This document shows, in pieces, positions 1-7,568 of a DNA stretch of 13,790 bases. Every line of letters starts with the position of its first letter. The first letter of the stretch is position 1. Under the pieces are notes generated by a model. The model was given only the letters and a program-made list of their open reading frames with translations, was not told the origin of the DNA and made no database searches. The stretch spans positions 1-13,790 of the forward strand of contig JAIRLW010000339.1 in assembly GCA_031259095.1 (NCBI GenBank), given 5' to 3'. The stretch is from Planctomycetaceae bacterium. Its GTDB lineage: Bacteria > Planctomycetota > Planctomycetia > Pirellulales > Thermoguttaceae. A program made the translations under genes and the position numbers.

Positions 1-1198
1 TGTCCGCGTCCCAATGTAAATTGACGTCGCCGACAAAGGAACCGTTCGGATTTTCAATAATTGTTTCGGCGCCGCCTTGCGGGTTCTGCGGATCGACAAC
101 CGCCAACGCATTATTGTAATTTCCTTTTTCGCGGGCGGCGTTGGAAATCCAGTTGGCGGTCAAACCGGCATTTTTAGCGCGGCGGAACAATAATTTTTCA
201 AATTTCATCAACGGATTGGCAAGCAATGCCGCTTTCCGAAATTCGTTAAATTCTTTAATCAAGGCAACTGTTTTTTCCCGTTCTTCAGGAGTTTTCTTGG
301 TGATATTTTTCAGTACGCCGGACAGTTCGGCGGCGTATTTTTCGTACAATTGCGTAAAACGTTTTCCGTCATATTGATCAGGAAATTTCTTGGAAAGATC
401 GTCAATTGCCCGTTTAATCGATTCAGGATTTTCCGCCGCCAATAAAACATCTTCGCCAACAGTATCGGTCAATGTTATTCGGAAACGTTCTCGTTCCCGC
501 GCGTCGAGCCAATTCTGATGTTCCTGTTTGGAAGCAAACAATGTCGGATCATTGGGATCGGCGAGAAGTTGCAATTCGAGAAACGACGCCCAACTATTGG
601 CTTTGTTCCCGCTCTTTGCCGGATCGCCTGCTTTAGACGGATAAGTCCGCCAGATTTTAAATTCGATCCAATCGTATTTTTTATCGCCGGTAACAGGTTT
701 ACCGGAGGCGTCGGCAAACCGGCTCAAATAACCGCCGCCGTTGGAACCAAGAATTTTATCGCCGGAGGTCAAGGTTGGTTCTTTGGGAAAATTCGGAACT
801 TTTCCGGGATTGGCTTCGTTGTTGACCAAACGGATTTCAAAATCCTGATTAGCCCGACTATCGCCATTCCCGGAATAGAGCAGGATTTCCTTGATGGAAC
901 GCGGTTTGCCGAGATAATAGACAATCGTTGATGGATTACCGTCTATCGTAACCCGTCCGTTACCGCTGTAGTCGCCGATGCCGTCCGTCAAAAACTGAGG
1001 ATTCCCGACGGCAACAACTTTTGCCAATCGTGCGCCGGGAAAGGTCAAAAGATTGAGGTCGCGGTTGTCACGGACAGTATTCCGTAAATCGCCGAGCGTG
1101 TTTTCTGACCACGTCTGATGGGTCAAAGTAACCTGAGCATTAACAACAATTGTTCCGGCGAACAACAATACTGTAAGAAAGAATAATTTGTACATCAT
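1..1198 (-). CDS. Secreted discoidin-like / PD40-type protein, 5' part (runs off left edge)
   Basis: Open reading frame continuous from an ATG at 1198 (a second ATG follows at 1195) to the window edge, 399 codons visible, C-terminus missing. Residues 1-22 form a signal peptide (MMYKLFFLTVLLFAGTIVVN then AQ), so the product is exported. Residues about 50-215 (VVAVGNPQFLTDGIGDYSGN, then VTIDGNPSTIVYYLGKPRSI, later a WASFLELQL strand) look like a galactose-binding/discoidin-type beta-sandwich. A charged helical linker follows at about 225-315. From about residue 321 (LLANPLMKFEKLLFRR) to FVGDVNLHWDAD at the edge, the pattern matches the start of the region annotated 'hydrazine synthase alpha-like/PD40 beta-propeller' in many planctomycete secreted proteins. 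That match is from memory of the family, not a search. No Shine-Dalgarno is visible. Function is unknown; carbohydrate or matrix binding is only a guess. Confidence is high for the gene, moderate for the family. Confidence 0.8.
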   Translation of the reverse strand, partial: MMYKLFFLTVLLFAGTIVVNAQVTLTHQTWSENTLGDLRNTVRDNRDLNLLTFPGARLAKVVAVGNPQFLTDGIGDYSGNGRVTIDGNPSTIVYYLGKPRSIKEILLYSGNGDSRANQDFEIRLVNNEANPGKVPNFPKEPTLTSGDKILGSNGGGYLSRFADASGKPVTGDKKYDWIEFKIWRTYPSKAGDPAKSGNKANSWASFLELQLLADPNDPTLFASKQEHQNWLDARERERFRITLTDTVGEDVLLAAENPESIKRAIDDLSKKFPDQYDGKRFTQLYEKYAAELSGVLKNITKKTPEEREKTVALIKEFNEFRKAALLANPLMKFEKLLFRRAKNAGLTANWISNAAREKGNYNNALAVVDPQNPQGGAETIIENPNGSFVGDVNLHWDAD

Positions 1199-1210
1199 TT
1201 AATTTTAGGG

Positions 1211-1224
1211 TTGAAAATTTTCAA
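1211..1224. promoter_or_regulatory. Perfect 14-bp palindrome just upstream of the secreted protein gene
   Basis: TTGAAAATTTTCAA is a perfect inverted repeat ending 13 bp before the first ATG of the gene on the minus strand. The position would suit an operator or a small 5'-UTR hairpin, but an AT-rich palindrome of this size can arise by chance. No convincing -35/-10 pair was found next to it. Confidence 0.2.
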
Positions 1225-1341
1225 TAGATTTCGAAAGGCTAAAACACAAACGGATTTTTAGTTTATCGATTCTATCGCGCGCATGCAATAGGGTATCGCT
1301 AATATAGTTCATTTTTAATCACAAGGTTTTTGTAATTATTC

Positions 1342-1443
1342 AGGGCAACTTTTTTTTGATCGACCGAAATCGATCAAAATCGACCAAAATCGATTTTAGT
1401 CGATCTTGGTCGATTTCGGTCGAAGTTTTTAGAAATTCCCTTT
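1342..1443. repeat. TCGA-phased palindromic element, copy 1 (most complete)
   Basis: TCGA occurs at 1360, 1370, 1380, 1390, 1400, 1410 and 1420: seven times at exact 10-bp steps. The left units read TCGACCGAAA/TCGATCAAAA/TCGACCAAAA. The right units are close reverse complements (TCGATTTTAG/TCGATCTTGG/TCGATTTCGG). Together they form an inverted repeat centred on AAAATCGATTTT at about 1391, with three mismatches per 34-bp arm. The outer ends are AGGGCAACTTTTTTTT and, on the right, TTTTTAGAAATTCCCTTT, a degenerate terminal inverted repeat. The element lies 40 bp downstream of the secretin stop and about 140 bp upstream of the next gene's start. It could be a MITE/REP-like element, a transcription terminator hairpin or a multi-site binding region. 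Confidence 0.85.
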
Positions 1444-1482
1444 AGAGATTCCTCAATCTGAACATCGAATCAAATTAAGAAT

Positions 1483-4400
1483 TTACGGCGTGGATCGAAT
1501 ACCGGTTAGGTATTCTTCTTCTTCTTCCTGAATAATAATGCGCGGAGTTACCATCATCATAATACTTTGTGTGGTTCGTCCAATCGCGGTATTCATAAAG
1601 AGTCGTTGGATATACGGAATTTTATTTAGGATTGGCGTACCGGCTTCGGTTCGTCCTTCGCTGAGCCGTTTCATTCCTCCTAACAAAATCGTGCCGCCAT
1701 CAGGAACACTAACTGTCGTTTGAACAGAGAACATCGCCAAGGTCGGCAATTGGATTGTTACACCGGAATTGGACTGCGTGGTTTTTTTTGCCGATGCGCG
1801 TTCATCGGTTGACGCCGAAGCGACACTATCGCCTTTTGCGGTTGTTTGTGTTTCCTCCGTTAAGGAATCGTCGCCGAGATATTTGAACGTATTTACTTTG
1901 GTGATTTTGTTGAACGTCGGATTCAACACCAACCGCACACTTTGACGGTTATCAGACACCGTTCCCTGAACCGAAAGGAGTTGACCTTCGCTCAAAATGG
2001 TGATGACCGGTTGATACGCGGCGGCAAAATCTCCAACAACCGGAATAACACTCGTAACAAACGGCGAGGTACTCGTATCCGTAATCAATCCCATTTGACC
2101 ATTGAAAATAGTTACTTTGGGCGCCTGAAGAACATTACTCCGTGTATCGCCTTGTGTTGCGGTCATAAAGAAGTAGGCTTCAATTTCACTCAAAAGGGCA
2201 AATCCCATTTGAAGTCCGGCATCCGCCGTAAAACCGCCAAACATCGGATCCGCTAAACCGTAACTCCCCTGATTGATCGGAATCGAAAGGTCAACGGAAA
2301 AATTACCGGGTGCGGACATACCAGCCGTCACATTTCTGCCGCCGGTTACTTGAACCGTACTACTTGAATTATCGTCATCGTCATCATCATTTGTACCGCT
2401 GGACAATTCGGTGGTAACTTTGCTTTTAGCGCCATCGTTTTTAAATTTCATATCGAAATCAATTCCCATTTTCTCATAGAAATCATCGGCGAGCGTGATA
2501 TAGCGGACTTCGACCGCGATTTGTAAATCATTGAGTTTCCGCAACTGGGCGAGTAAATCCGCGATTTCGGCGTGAACTTCTTCCGTTTGGCGAACCACCA
2601 AACTGAGGTTGGGATAATATTCCATCATTTCACCGCCTTCATCCCATGAGTCGGGCGAAACAACCGCTTCGATCAAATTCATAATTTCACCGAAATCAGC
2701 CTGATTACCGCCTGCTGCTCCATTTTGGGAATTTCCGAAACCGGTTGCCGTTCCGATACCGTTATTGATTCCGGGCATATTTCCGGCAAAACTTTGTCCC
2801 ATAATATTCGGATGTCCCATTGAGGCGAGCAATGAGGGATCAATTTTTGTGTTATTATTGACGGCAAGCGGTGGTAAACCGCCGGAAACGCCGCGTGTTA
2901 CCGCCCGACCGGATTGCATTTGCATTGCCCGCTCCATAGCGGAATTCAAATCATACGGATTCCTTGTCTGATCAAAATTCGGGAATTTCATAATCAAATC
3001 ACCGATATAATATGTCTTCTGATAAAGTTCGCCTTTTGCTTTGGCAATACTGGTTATATTCAGCATTTCGTTCTTAATGACATACGACAAATGAACCTGT
3101 TCAAGGATCAGATTCAAAGCGCTTCGAAGTCTAATTTCCTTCATAAATTGAACGGAGATCGATTGGTCGCTGGTGACGCCGACATCCTGTAATGCCGCCC
3201 TATCGATAATCATATTAACACCGGTTTGAGCGCTGAGAATTTGTAAGACTTCTTCGAGCGGCATAGGTCGATTAAAATTGATGGAGACCGGCAATTCGAG
3301 TCTTCGCAGGATTTCGACTTCAGTTTCCGGGCGTTGTCCACTAAGGAGGTCAGCCGAACTGTGACGACGACTGGTAATATCCTTCCAATTTTTAGCAAAG
3401 TGCAGGGGACTTTGTCCGAAATTCGGCACAATGGAAGCGCTGTCAACGCCAAGCATCGATTCGACAAATGATTCGTATTTCTCATCACGAATCGCCGTAC
3501 TTCGGTAAGTGTTGGAAGCAAGTTGAGTTGTTGTCAGGAGCAGTTGTGCTGCCGGTTCTTCGGGGGCAAATTCCCTCGCTTTTTTAGCAATGATCACGGC
3601 TTCTTCAAAACGCTGTTCATTGATCAATTTATTACATTCATCGATCAGCGTTTTGAGTCGTTCTTCTTTACTCCTAAGATTTTCGGATGCTCGCCGTTGT
3701 TCTTCCCAGACTGCTTGGTTACGTTTATCCTGTTCAAACTGAACCTGATAACGTTCGATAAATTTAACCGTATCTTCAATAGCGCGGTCGATTTGACGGA
3801 TGAAGGCTTCTTTGGCGGCTTGATCAAGCGGAGATTGTTCGACACGAACTTTCGCCTGCTGGAGAATTTCAAGACCGGCGTCGGGATTCCGTTGCTCGCG
3901 GGTCATTCGTTGAGCGTCGGAAATCTGTTGTAAAATTCCCGAAGAAATCTGTGAAATTGCCGTTTGCCGATCACGGATTACCTGATCGACCATCGGCGTA
4001 TTGGCTGCGATAGAAGGTTGCGGTTGAGTTGCGACCTGCTGAATATTTTGCGTTGGATTTTGAGTTTGATGATAAACCGCTTGAGTTGTTCCGTTTGGAG
4101 TTTGGGCTGGAACAACCGCGATGGTCTGCTGCCGTCTGACCGCAATGTCCACAAGAACCCGATTAGGCGTATCACTTCCGGCAGGATAATCGGAATCGGC
4201 TAATTTGTAATTCATTGCAATACGACAAAGTTGATCCGCTCGATCCAGTTGTCCGGCATTCATTGCGTCGCGGGCTTGCCGAAGCATACTTATTGCTTGA
4301 TTCAAATCATGTTGTGCCGCTTGTGAAAGAACCGGTTGCTGTGCCGGAACATGCACCGCCGGAACATTCATTGCCCGAATTCTTTTCGCATCGTCAATTC

Positions 4401-5079
4401 GTCGGAACATTGCCTGAGGATCATGTCCGGCGTCGCGTTCCGATTGATTGTACAAAACATTTTGCGACGCCGCTTCTTGGGTCAACTGTGTTGCAAGTTC
4501 GATTTCACCCCGCCGAAGCATCACGTCCGCCTGATTCAACGATAATTGTGCATAATTCCGGCGAAAATATTCGGTATTTCCTGAGGTACGATGAAGTTCG
4601 GCAACTTGCCGGAACTGCTGAATGAGCGTGAAAATGTATTCGGGACGGTCGTCGAATTCCCGATAAGCAAGGTTCATTTTCTGAACTTCAACCGCAATTC
4701 GTTCTGCGGTGACAACATCTTTAGCGGCAAGAGCTTTCCGTGCTTGATGTAATTTTTGCGTACTTAGGGAATACGCCTGATCTGCGGTCATTGCCGGAGC
4801 AGGCGTTACCGGAGCTGTTGCTGGAGCCGCCATTGTCGGAACGGGCATCGCCGGAGCAGCCGCGACGGGAGTTGTAGTTACCGGTACTGTGGTTGGTTGC
4901 GGAACCGGAGCCGTTGCAGGATATTGAGCCGGAGCAGCCATTGGAGGTTGTCCTATCCCTTGCGCATTTGCGGAGTTGGTCAAAAATGAGAAAGGACTTC
5001 CGACTGAAATAAAAGTAAAAGTCGTTCCCAGTATAATAGCCATTAAGCCTGATTTGATTCTTGCTTTCATTTCCAACAC
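1483..5079 (-). CDS. Large secretin (type II secretion / type IV pilus GspD-PilQ superfamily)
   Basis: Predicted outer-membrane multimeric channel of the secretin superfamily. At 1198 aa it is much longer than usual GspD (about 650-750 aa). A signal sequence (about 5-40) ends near SANAQG. A Pro/Ala/Thr/Val-rich segment (about 42-98) and helical, TPR-like repeats (about 100-310) follow, then a charged coiled-coil stretch (about 430-520). An STN/N0-like domain (about 590-680) contains LEEVLQILSAQTGVNMIID. Next are a Gly/Asn-rich linker, an N1-like fold (about 815-855, with HAEIADLLAQLRKLNDLQIA), an Asp run near 900 and the C-terminal secretin domain (about 940-1186). The last carries the hallmark VPDGGTILLGG (about 1124-1134), then TPILNKIPYIQRLF and SIMMMVTPRIII. 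AAAGGAG at 5084-5090 supports initiation at GTG 5079 (4-nt gap) or TTG 5076 (7-nt gap); ATG 5070 is 13 nt away. No other secretion gene adjoins it, so substrate and partner system are unknown. Confidence 0.93.
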   Translation of the reverse strand: MLEMKARIKSGLMAIILGTTFTFISVGSPFSFLTNSANAQGIGQPPMAAPAQYPATAPVPQPTTVPVTTTPVAAAPAMPVPTMAAPATAPVTPAPAMTADQAYSLSTQKLHQARKALAAKDVVTAERIAVEVQKMNLAYREFDDRPEYIFTLIQQFRQVAELHRTSGNTEYFRRNYAQLSLNQADVMLRRGEIELATQLTQEAASQNVLYNQSERDAGHDPQAMFRRIDDAKRIRAMNVPAVHVPAQQPVLSQAAQHDLNQAISMLRQARDAMNAGQLDRADQLCRIAMNYKLADSDYPAGSDTPNRVLVDIAVRRQQTIAVVPAQTPNGTTQAVYHQTQNPTQNIQQVATQPQPSIAANTPMVDQVIRDRQTAISQISSGILQQISDAQRMTREQRNPDAGLEILQQAKVRVEQSPLDQAAKEAFIRQIDRAIEDTVKFIERYQVQFEQDKRNQAVWEEQRRASENLRSKEERLKTLIDECNKLINEQRFEEAVIIAKKAREFAPEEPAAQLLLTTTQLASNTYRSTAIRDEKYESFVESMLGVDSASIVPNFGQSPLHFAKNWKDITSRRHSSADLLSGQRPETEVEILRRLELPVSINFNRPMPLEEVLQILSAQTGVNMIIDRAALQDVGVTSDQSISVQFMKEIRLRSALNLILEQVHLSYVIKNEMLNITSIAKAKGELYQKTYYIGDLIMKFPNFDQTRNPYDLNSAMERAMQMQSGRAVTRGVSGGLPPLAVNNNTKIDPSLLASMGHPNIMGQSFAGNMPGINNGIGTATGFGNSQNGAAGGNQADFGEIMNLIEAVVSPDSWDEGGEMMEYYPNLSLVVRQTEEVHAEIADLLAQLRKLNDLQIAVEVRYITLADDFYEKMGIDFDMKFKNDGAKSKVTTELSSGTNDDDDDDNSSSTVQVTGGRNVTAGMSAPGNFSVDLSIPINQGSYGLADPMFGGFTADAGLQMGFALLSEIEAYFFMTATQGDTRSNVLQAPKVTIFNGQMGLITDTSTSPFVTSVIPVVGDFAAAYQPVITILSEGQLLSVQGTVSDNRQSVRLVLNPTFNKITKVNTFKYLGDDSLTEETQTTAKGDSVASASTDERASAKKTTQSNSGVTIQLPTLAMFSVQTTVSVPDGGTILLGGMKRLSEGRTEAGTPILNKIPYIQRLFMNTAIGRTTQSIMMMVTPRIIIQEEEEEYLTGIRSTP

Positions 5080-5083
5080 GATT

Positions 5084-5090
5084 CTCCTTT
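5084..5090 (-). promoter_or_regulatory. Strong Shine-Dalgarno deciding the secretin start
   Basis: Read on the minus strand this is AAAGGAG. It lies 4 nt before GTG (5079), 7 nt before TTG (5076) and 13 nt before ATG (5070), so a non-ATG start is favoured. It is one of only two clear Shine-Dalgarno sites in the window; the other precedes gap. Confidence 0.6.
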
Positions 5091-5098
5091 CGTGACAC

Positions 5099-5530
5099 GT
5101 AATGCGTGGGTGAGGTGCGTTTACGTGATCAAGTCTTGTTTTCCCGACATCCTTGCCGGTACTTTAGGACGGAAGTTCTGTTTACAACGCGACTTGTTTT
5201 TTATCAAGACTATTGGCGGTTTCAGGAACATTCTAATGTAATCGCAATGAAAATCGGAAGAAACGGGACAAGTTTCAACAAATTTGAGTCCCACATTTTT
5301 GATGCTATTCTACCTATTTTTTCCGATTTTCCCAACCAAATGTGAAATTCGACAAAAAAACGCCTATATGTCCTTCCTCATAAATCGAATCTCTACTCGC
5401 GTTTCATTAGGAAAAAATGAGAATAATCAATAAAAACAAATTTTTTCCTAGAAACGGACTATCCAGCACAAACGGATGATGACTTCGAGAAAGACAAAAA
5501 CAACAAAATGCACAAAGAAATTTTTAAACA
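5099..5530. other. Intergenic region upstream of the secretin gene
   Basis: About 430 bp, AT-rich, with no convincing gene. The 79-codon plus-strand frame at 5106-5345 has low-complexity, unrecognisable composition and is probably chance. On the minus strand there is a weak promoter-like pair, TTGATA then 17 bp then TAAACA, about 100 bp upstream of the secretin start. It is too poor a match to call. The secretin promoter probably lies somewhere in this stretch. Confidence 0.4.
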
Positions 5531-5532
5531 GA

Positions 5533-5638
5533 AGGGAACCTCTAAGAACTTCGACTGAAATCGACCAAAATCGATTTTAGTCGAATTGGGTCGATTTTGG
5601 TCGATCATTGGGCAAATGATATTTTTAAAGATTCCCTA
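5533..5638. repeat. TCGA-phased palindromic element, copy 2
   Basis: TCGA occurs at 5551, 5561, 5571, 5581, 5591 and 5601: six times at exact 10-bp spacing. The left end is AGGGAACCTCTAAGAAC. The right end, read in reverse complement, is TTAGGGAATCTTTAAAAA, so the terminal inverted repeats match those of copies 1, 3 and 4. The right arm carries an unrelated insertion-like stretch (CATTGGGCAAATGAT) between the last TCGA and the end. The element starts about 20 bp beyond the lipoprotein stop codon and could end its transcript. Confidence 0.85.
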
Positions 5639-5657
5639 ATGGTTTTGCCGTAACCGG

Positions 5658-6410
5658 TTATTGTACGGGATCCATTTGATCTTCGGCGACATAAACCTGC
5701 GGACGCGGCGGCGTCATACGTTGCGGTGGAATCATGCGTTGTGTTTGTGCGTGCCGATACGTTGTTTGTGAAATGGGACGTGTTCGGTTGGTTTGAGCGT
5801 TGTACGCCGGAATGCGAACCGGTTGAGTCAACGGTTTATAACTGGAATTAGGTTTCGACGTATCGCCGTCAATCCGAATTCCTTCCGTATAACCGCCGGA
5901 ACATCGGCTGCAACCACTGCTCGCCACTCCATTAACGCAACCGCAAGCATCAACATTGCCGCACGGATCGCAAAGATCATGAGGTTGGTAACAGTTGTCT
6001 CCGTAATAAACTTCGTTACTACAGGCGTTGTGCGGAAATACTTCGTAACCGCCGTATCCGCCGCAAAGTAGATTACCAACCATGACAAACGGTGCAGCGG
6101 CTAAACAAAATGCTCCTTCGCCAAGAACAAAAATGCCGTTGACGAGATTGCCCAAGCAGTTGGCGCAATTGGACAAACCGCACGGACGATAGGGGGTACA
6201 ACCGTAATTGGCGTAACTGGTTCCGCAATCGGTTTCACACGTTCCGGCGTTTCCGTCCACGTAATCGACCACGCCGTTGTGGATTACCGAACCGCAACCA
6301 TACGGCATTCCCAAGCGTCCATAGCCGCTATAGTAACCCGAATAACAGGCACAACCCGCGACGGACAAACACAACAAAAGGACAACACCAACAATTCCTG
6401 CTCGTTTCAT
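5658..6410 (-). CDS. Cysteine-rich secreted lipoprotein, unknown function
   Basis: A 250-aa product. The N-terminus MKRAGIVGVVLLLCL plus the lipobox VAGC predicts signal peptidase II cleavage before Cys20 and lipid anchoring. I count 20 cysteines in all, 19 of them from the lipobox Cys onward and all within the first 170 residues or so. Several are paired or closely spaced (CETDC, CANC, CDPC, CGC, CSRC), and the region is rich in Gly, Tyr and Asn. A short hydrophobic stretch lies at about 88-116. The C-terminal 80 residues are different: Cys-free, rich in Pro, Gln, Arg and Thr, with a near-repeat MIPPQRMTPPRPQ. Many disulfides in the periplasm or at the surface, or metal binding, are plausible. 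I do not recognise a named family. The gene is divergent from pyrE across a repeat-filled gap; Shine-Dalgarno is weak (GAGG about 12 nt from ATG). Confidence 0.8.
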   Translation of the reverse strand: MKRAGIVGVVLLLCLSVAGCACYSGYYSGYGRLGMPYGCGSVIHNGVVDYVDGNAGTCETDCGTSYANYGCTPYRPCGLSNCANCLGNLVNGIFVLGEGAFCLAAAPFVMVGNLLCGGYGGYEVFPHNACSNEVYYGDNCYQPHDLCDPCGNVDACGCVNGVASSGCSRCSGGYTEGIRIDGDTSKPNSSYKPLTQPVRIPAYNAQTNRTRPISQTTYRHAQTQRMIPPQRMTPPRPQVYVAEDQMDPVQ

Positions 6411-6584
6411 CTGAATCTTGAACCTCTGGCATGACGGTAAAGTCTGCCGTTATATGTTTCGGGGTGGGTGTGAGAAGGATAAATTCCCTTACCAAAAATA
6501 ATATCGGTTTACTCCAACCCGAATATTCAGAAAAAACGGAATAATCGGTAAATTTTATGCAAATTGGCAATTCCAGAATTTTTT

Positions 6585-6608
6585 GTCCCAATTGGTCCCA
6601 ATGGTCCC
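6585..6608. repeat. Short GTCCC repeat array (fragment of the 9-bp family)
   Basis: GTCCC occurs at 6585, 6595 and 6604, each followed by CAATT/CAAT-like sequence, giving spacings of 10 and 9 bp. There is no facing GGGAC arm here, so this looks like a half element of the family found complete at 9624-9692 and 11021-11105. It directly abuts TCGA element copy 3. Confidence 0.55.
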
Positions 6609-6610
6609 AA

Positions 6611-6722
6611 TTTTCTTTCTAAAAACCTCGACTGAAATCGACCGAAATCGAAATTAGTCGAAATTAGTCGATTTCGGTCGAATTTGGTCGATAAAAAAAC
6701 GAATTTTTAGAAGTTCCCTAAA
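6611..6722. repeat. TCGA-phased palindromic element, copy 3
   Basis: TCGA occurs at 6628, 6638, 6648, 6658, 6668, 6678 and 6688: seven times at exact 10-bp steps. The left side has TTTCTAAAAACC and the right side TTTTTAGAAGTTCCCTAAA, matching the family's terminal inverted repeats. The centre differs from the other copies (two AAATTAG units in place of AAAATCGATTTTAG), so the family varies inside while the TCGA spacing is kept. It sits between the divergent lipoprotein and pyrE genes, upstream of the candidate pyrE promoter. Confidence 0.85.
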
Positions 6723-6761
6723 ACGCTTTTTAAAACTTTCCGGTTCTTGTACGAACATCCG

Positions 6762-6789
6762 TTGAATTACTAAATGAAATAGATAAAAT
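6762..6789 (+). promoter_or_regulatory. Candidate sigma70-like promoter for pyrE
   Basis: TTGAAT (6762-6767), a 16-bp spacer and TAAAAT (6784-6789), about 50 bp upstream of the pyrE start codon. The -10 matches the consensus at five of six positions, the -35 at four. The surroundings are very AT-rich, so a chance match is possible. Confidence 0.4.
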
Positions 6790-6838
6790 AAATAATTGTA
6801 TTGATGATTTCTAACAAAATAAAAACGTCTAACATTTA

Positions 6839-7402
6839 ATGTTGCCAATGTACGATAAAATTATTCTTCAATCAATGATTAGAGAAAAAGCGTTAAAATT
6901 TGGCGATTTTACTCTCGCTTCGGGAAAAAAGGCAAAATATTATCTCGATTGCCGACAAATTACGCTCGATTCGGTCGGAGCGAAACTGATTGGTGAAGGC
7001 TTTCTGGAATTACTCCCAATGAATACCGTGTTACCGCAAGCGGTTGGCGGGATGGTGATCGGAGCCGATCCAATTACCGCCGCAATAATCACGGTCGCCG
7101 CCTTTCACAATATTCCGCTCAAAGGTTTCATGGTACGAAAACAAAGTAAAGGACATGGAACGGATCAATTTGTTGAAGGTCCCATTGTTGCCGGCGATCA
7201 CGTTGTTATTGTCGAAGATGTGGTTACAACCGGCGGTTCAGCGTTAGAAGCGGCGGAACGAGTCAAAGCGGTTGGAGGTATTGTCGATGGTGTTACCGCC
7301 ATTATCGACCGTCTGGAAGGCGGAGCCAAAACCTTTGCCGAAAAAGGTTACACTCTCCGATCTCTCTTTACGGTGCGCGATTTCGGCGTCGAACCGGAAT
7401 AA
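6839..7402 (+). CDS. pyrE: Orotate phosphoribosyltransferase
   Basis: Cytosolic enzyme joining orotate to PRPP to give orotidine 5'-phosphate and pyrophosphate, the fifth step of de novo pyrimidine synthesis. The product is 187 aa, somewhat shorter than the roughly 200-215 aa of many bacterial PyrE. Visible motifs are FGDFTLASGKKAKYYLDCR near the N-terminus (substrate-binding loop), GGMVIGADPITAAI (about 70-83), the mobile-loop region FMVRKQSKGHGT (catalytic Lys/His-type residues) and the PRPP-binding signature VVIVEDVVTTGG at 122-133. ATG 6839 is used here; ATG 6848, three codons in, is equally possible since neither has a Shine-Dalgarno. The gene stands alone, without other pyr genes. No pyrimidine attenuator or PyrR-binding structure was recognised upstream. 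Confidence 0.95.
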   Translation: MLPMYDKIILQSMIREKALKFGDFTLASGKKAKYYLDCRQITLDSVGAKLIGEGFLELLPMNTVLPQAVGGMVIGADPITAAIITVAAFHNIPLKGFMVRKQSKGHGTDQFVEGPIVAGDHVVIVEDVVTTGGSALEAAERVKAVGGIVDGVTAIIDRLEGGAKTFAEKGYTLRSLFTVRDFGVEPE

Positions 7403-7447
7403 CGCTTCATTCAATTGATGCCAATTACCAGCCGCCCACAGGGTCAA

Positions 7448-7463
7448 GTCGGCTATCGCCGAC
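7448..7463. terminator. Small GC-rich hairpin downstream of pyrE
   Basis: GTCGGC-TATC-GCCGAC is a perfect 6-bp stem with a 4-nt loop, 46 bp after the pyrE stop. No T-run follows, so it is not a classical intrinsic terminator. It adjoins the third repeat family (7482-7505) and may belong to that element. Confidence 0.3.
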
Positions 7464-7481
7464 GCGATGGCGGATGAAAGC

Positions 7482-7505
7482 CCTTTGGCAAAATATCGCC
7501 TACCT
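7482..7505 (+). repeat. CGCCTACCT-ended repeat, copy A
   Basis: CCTTTGGCAAAATATCGCCTACC closely matches CCTTTTGGCAAAAGGTCGCCTACC at 9725-9748 and, in reverse orientation, the sequence at 9588-9609. The preceding bases (GCGGATGAAAGCC here, AAGCGGCC there) are also similar. It lies in the gap after pyrE. Confidence 0.5.
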
Positions 7506-7568
7506 TTTACCCTGAACTCGGCGTTTGTTTCCTCCGCGATTCTTGCCCGATTTAATACACGGAATTTC

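Noticed and set aside
1342..1443. TCGA-phased element considered as a CRISPR-like array
   Set aside because: The repeat unit is 10 bp with no 25-40 bp repeats or unique spacers, and no cas gene is near; the arms are inverted rather than direct.
4721..5098. 125-codon minus-strand frame rich in Ser, Gly and Asn overlapping the secretin start
   Set aside because: It is a shifted reading of the Pro/Ala-rich secretin N-terminus; its low complexity comes from the repeated codons of that segment.
5106..5345. 79-codon plus-strand frame upstream of the secretin gene
   Set aside because: No Shine-Dalgarno, no family resemblance and AT-driven composition; it fits non-coding sequence.
6411..6838. Possible riboswitch or pyrimidine attenuator before pyrE
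   Set aside because: No aptamer-like conserved structure, leader peptide with attenuator or PyrR-binding loop was recognised; the gap is explained by the two repeat elements and a simple promoter candidate.
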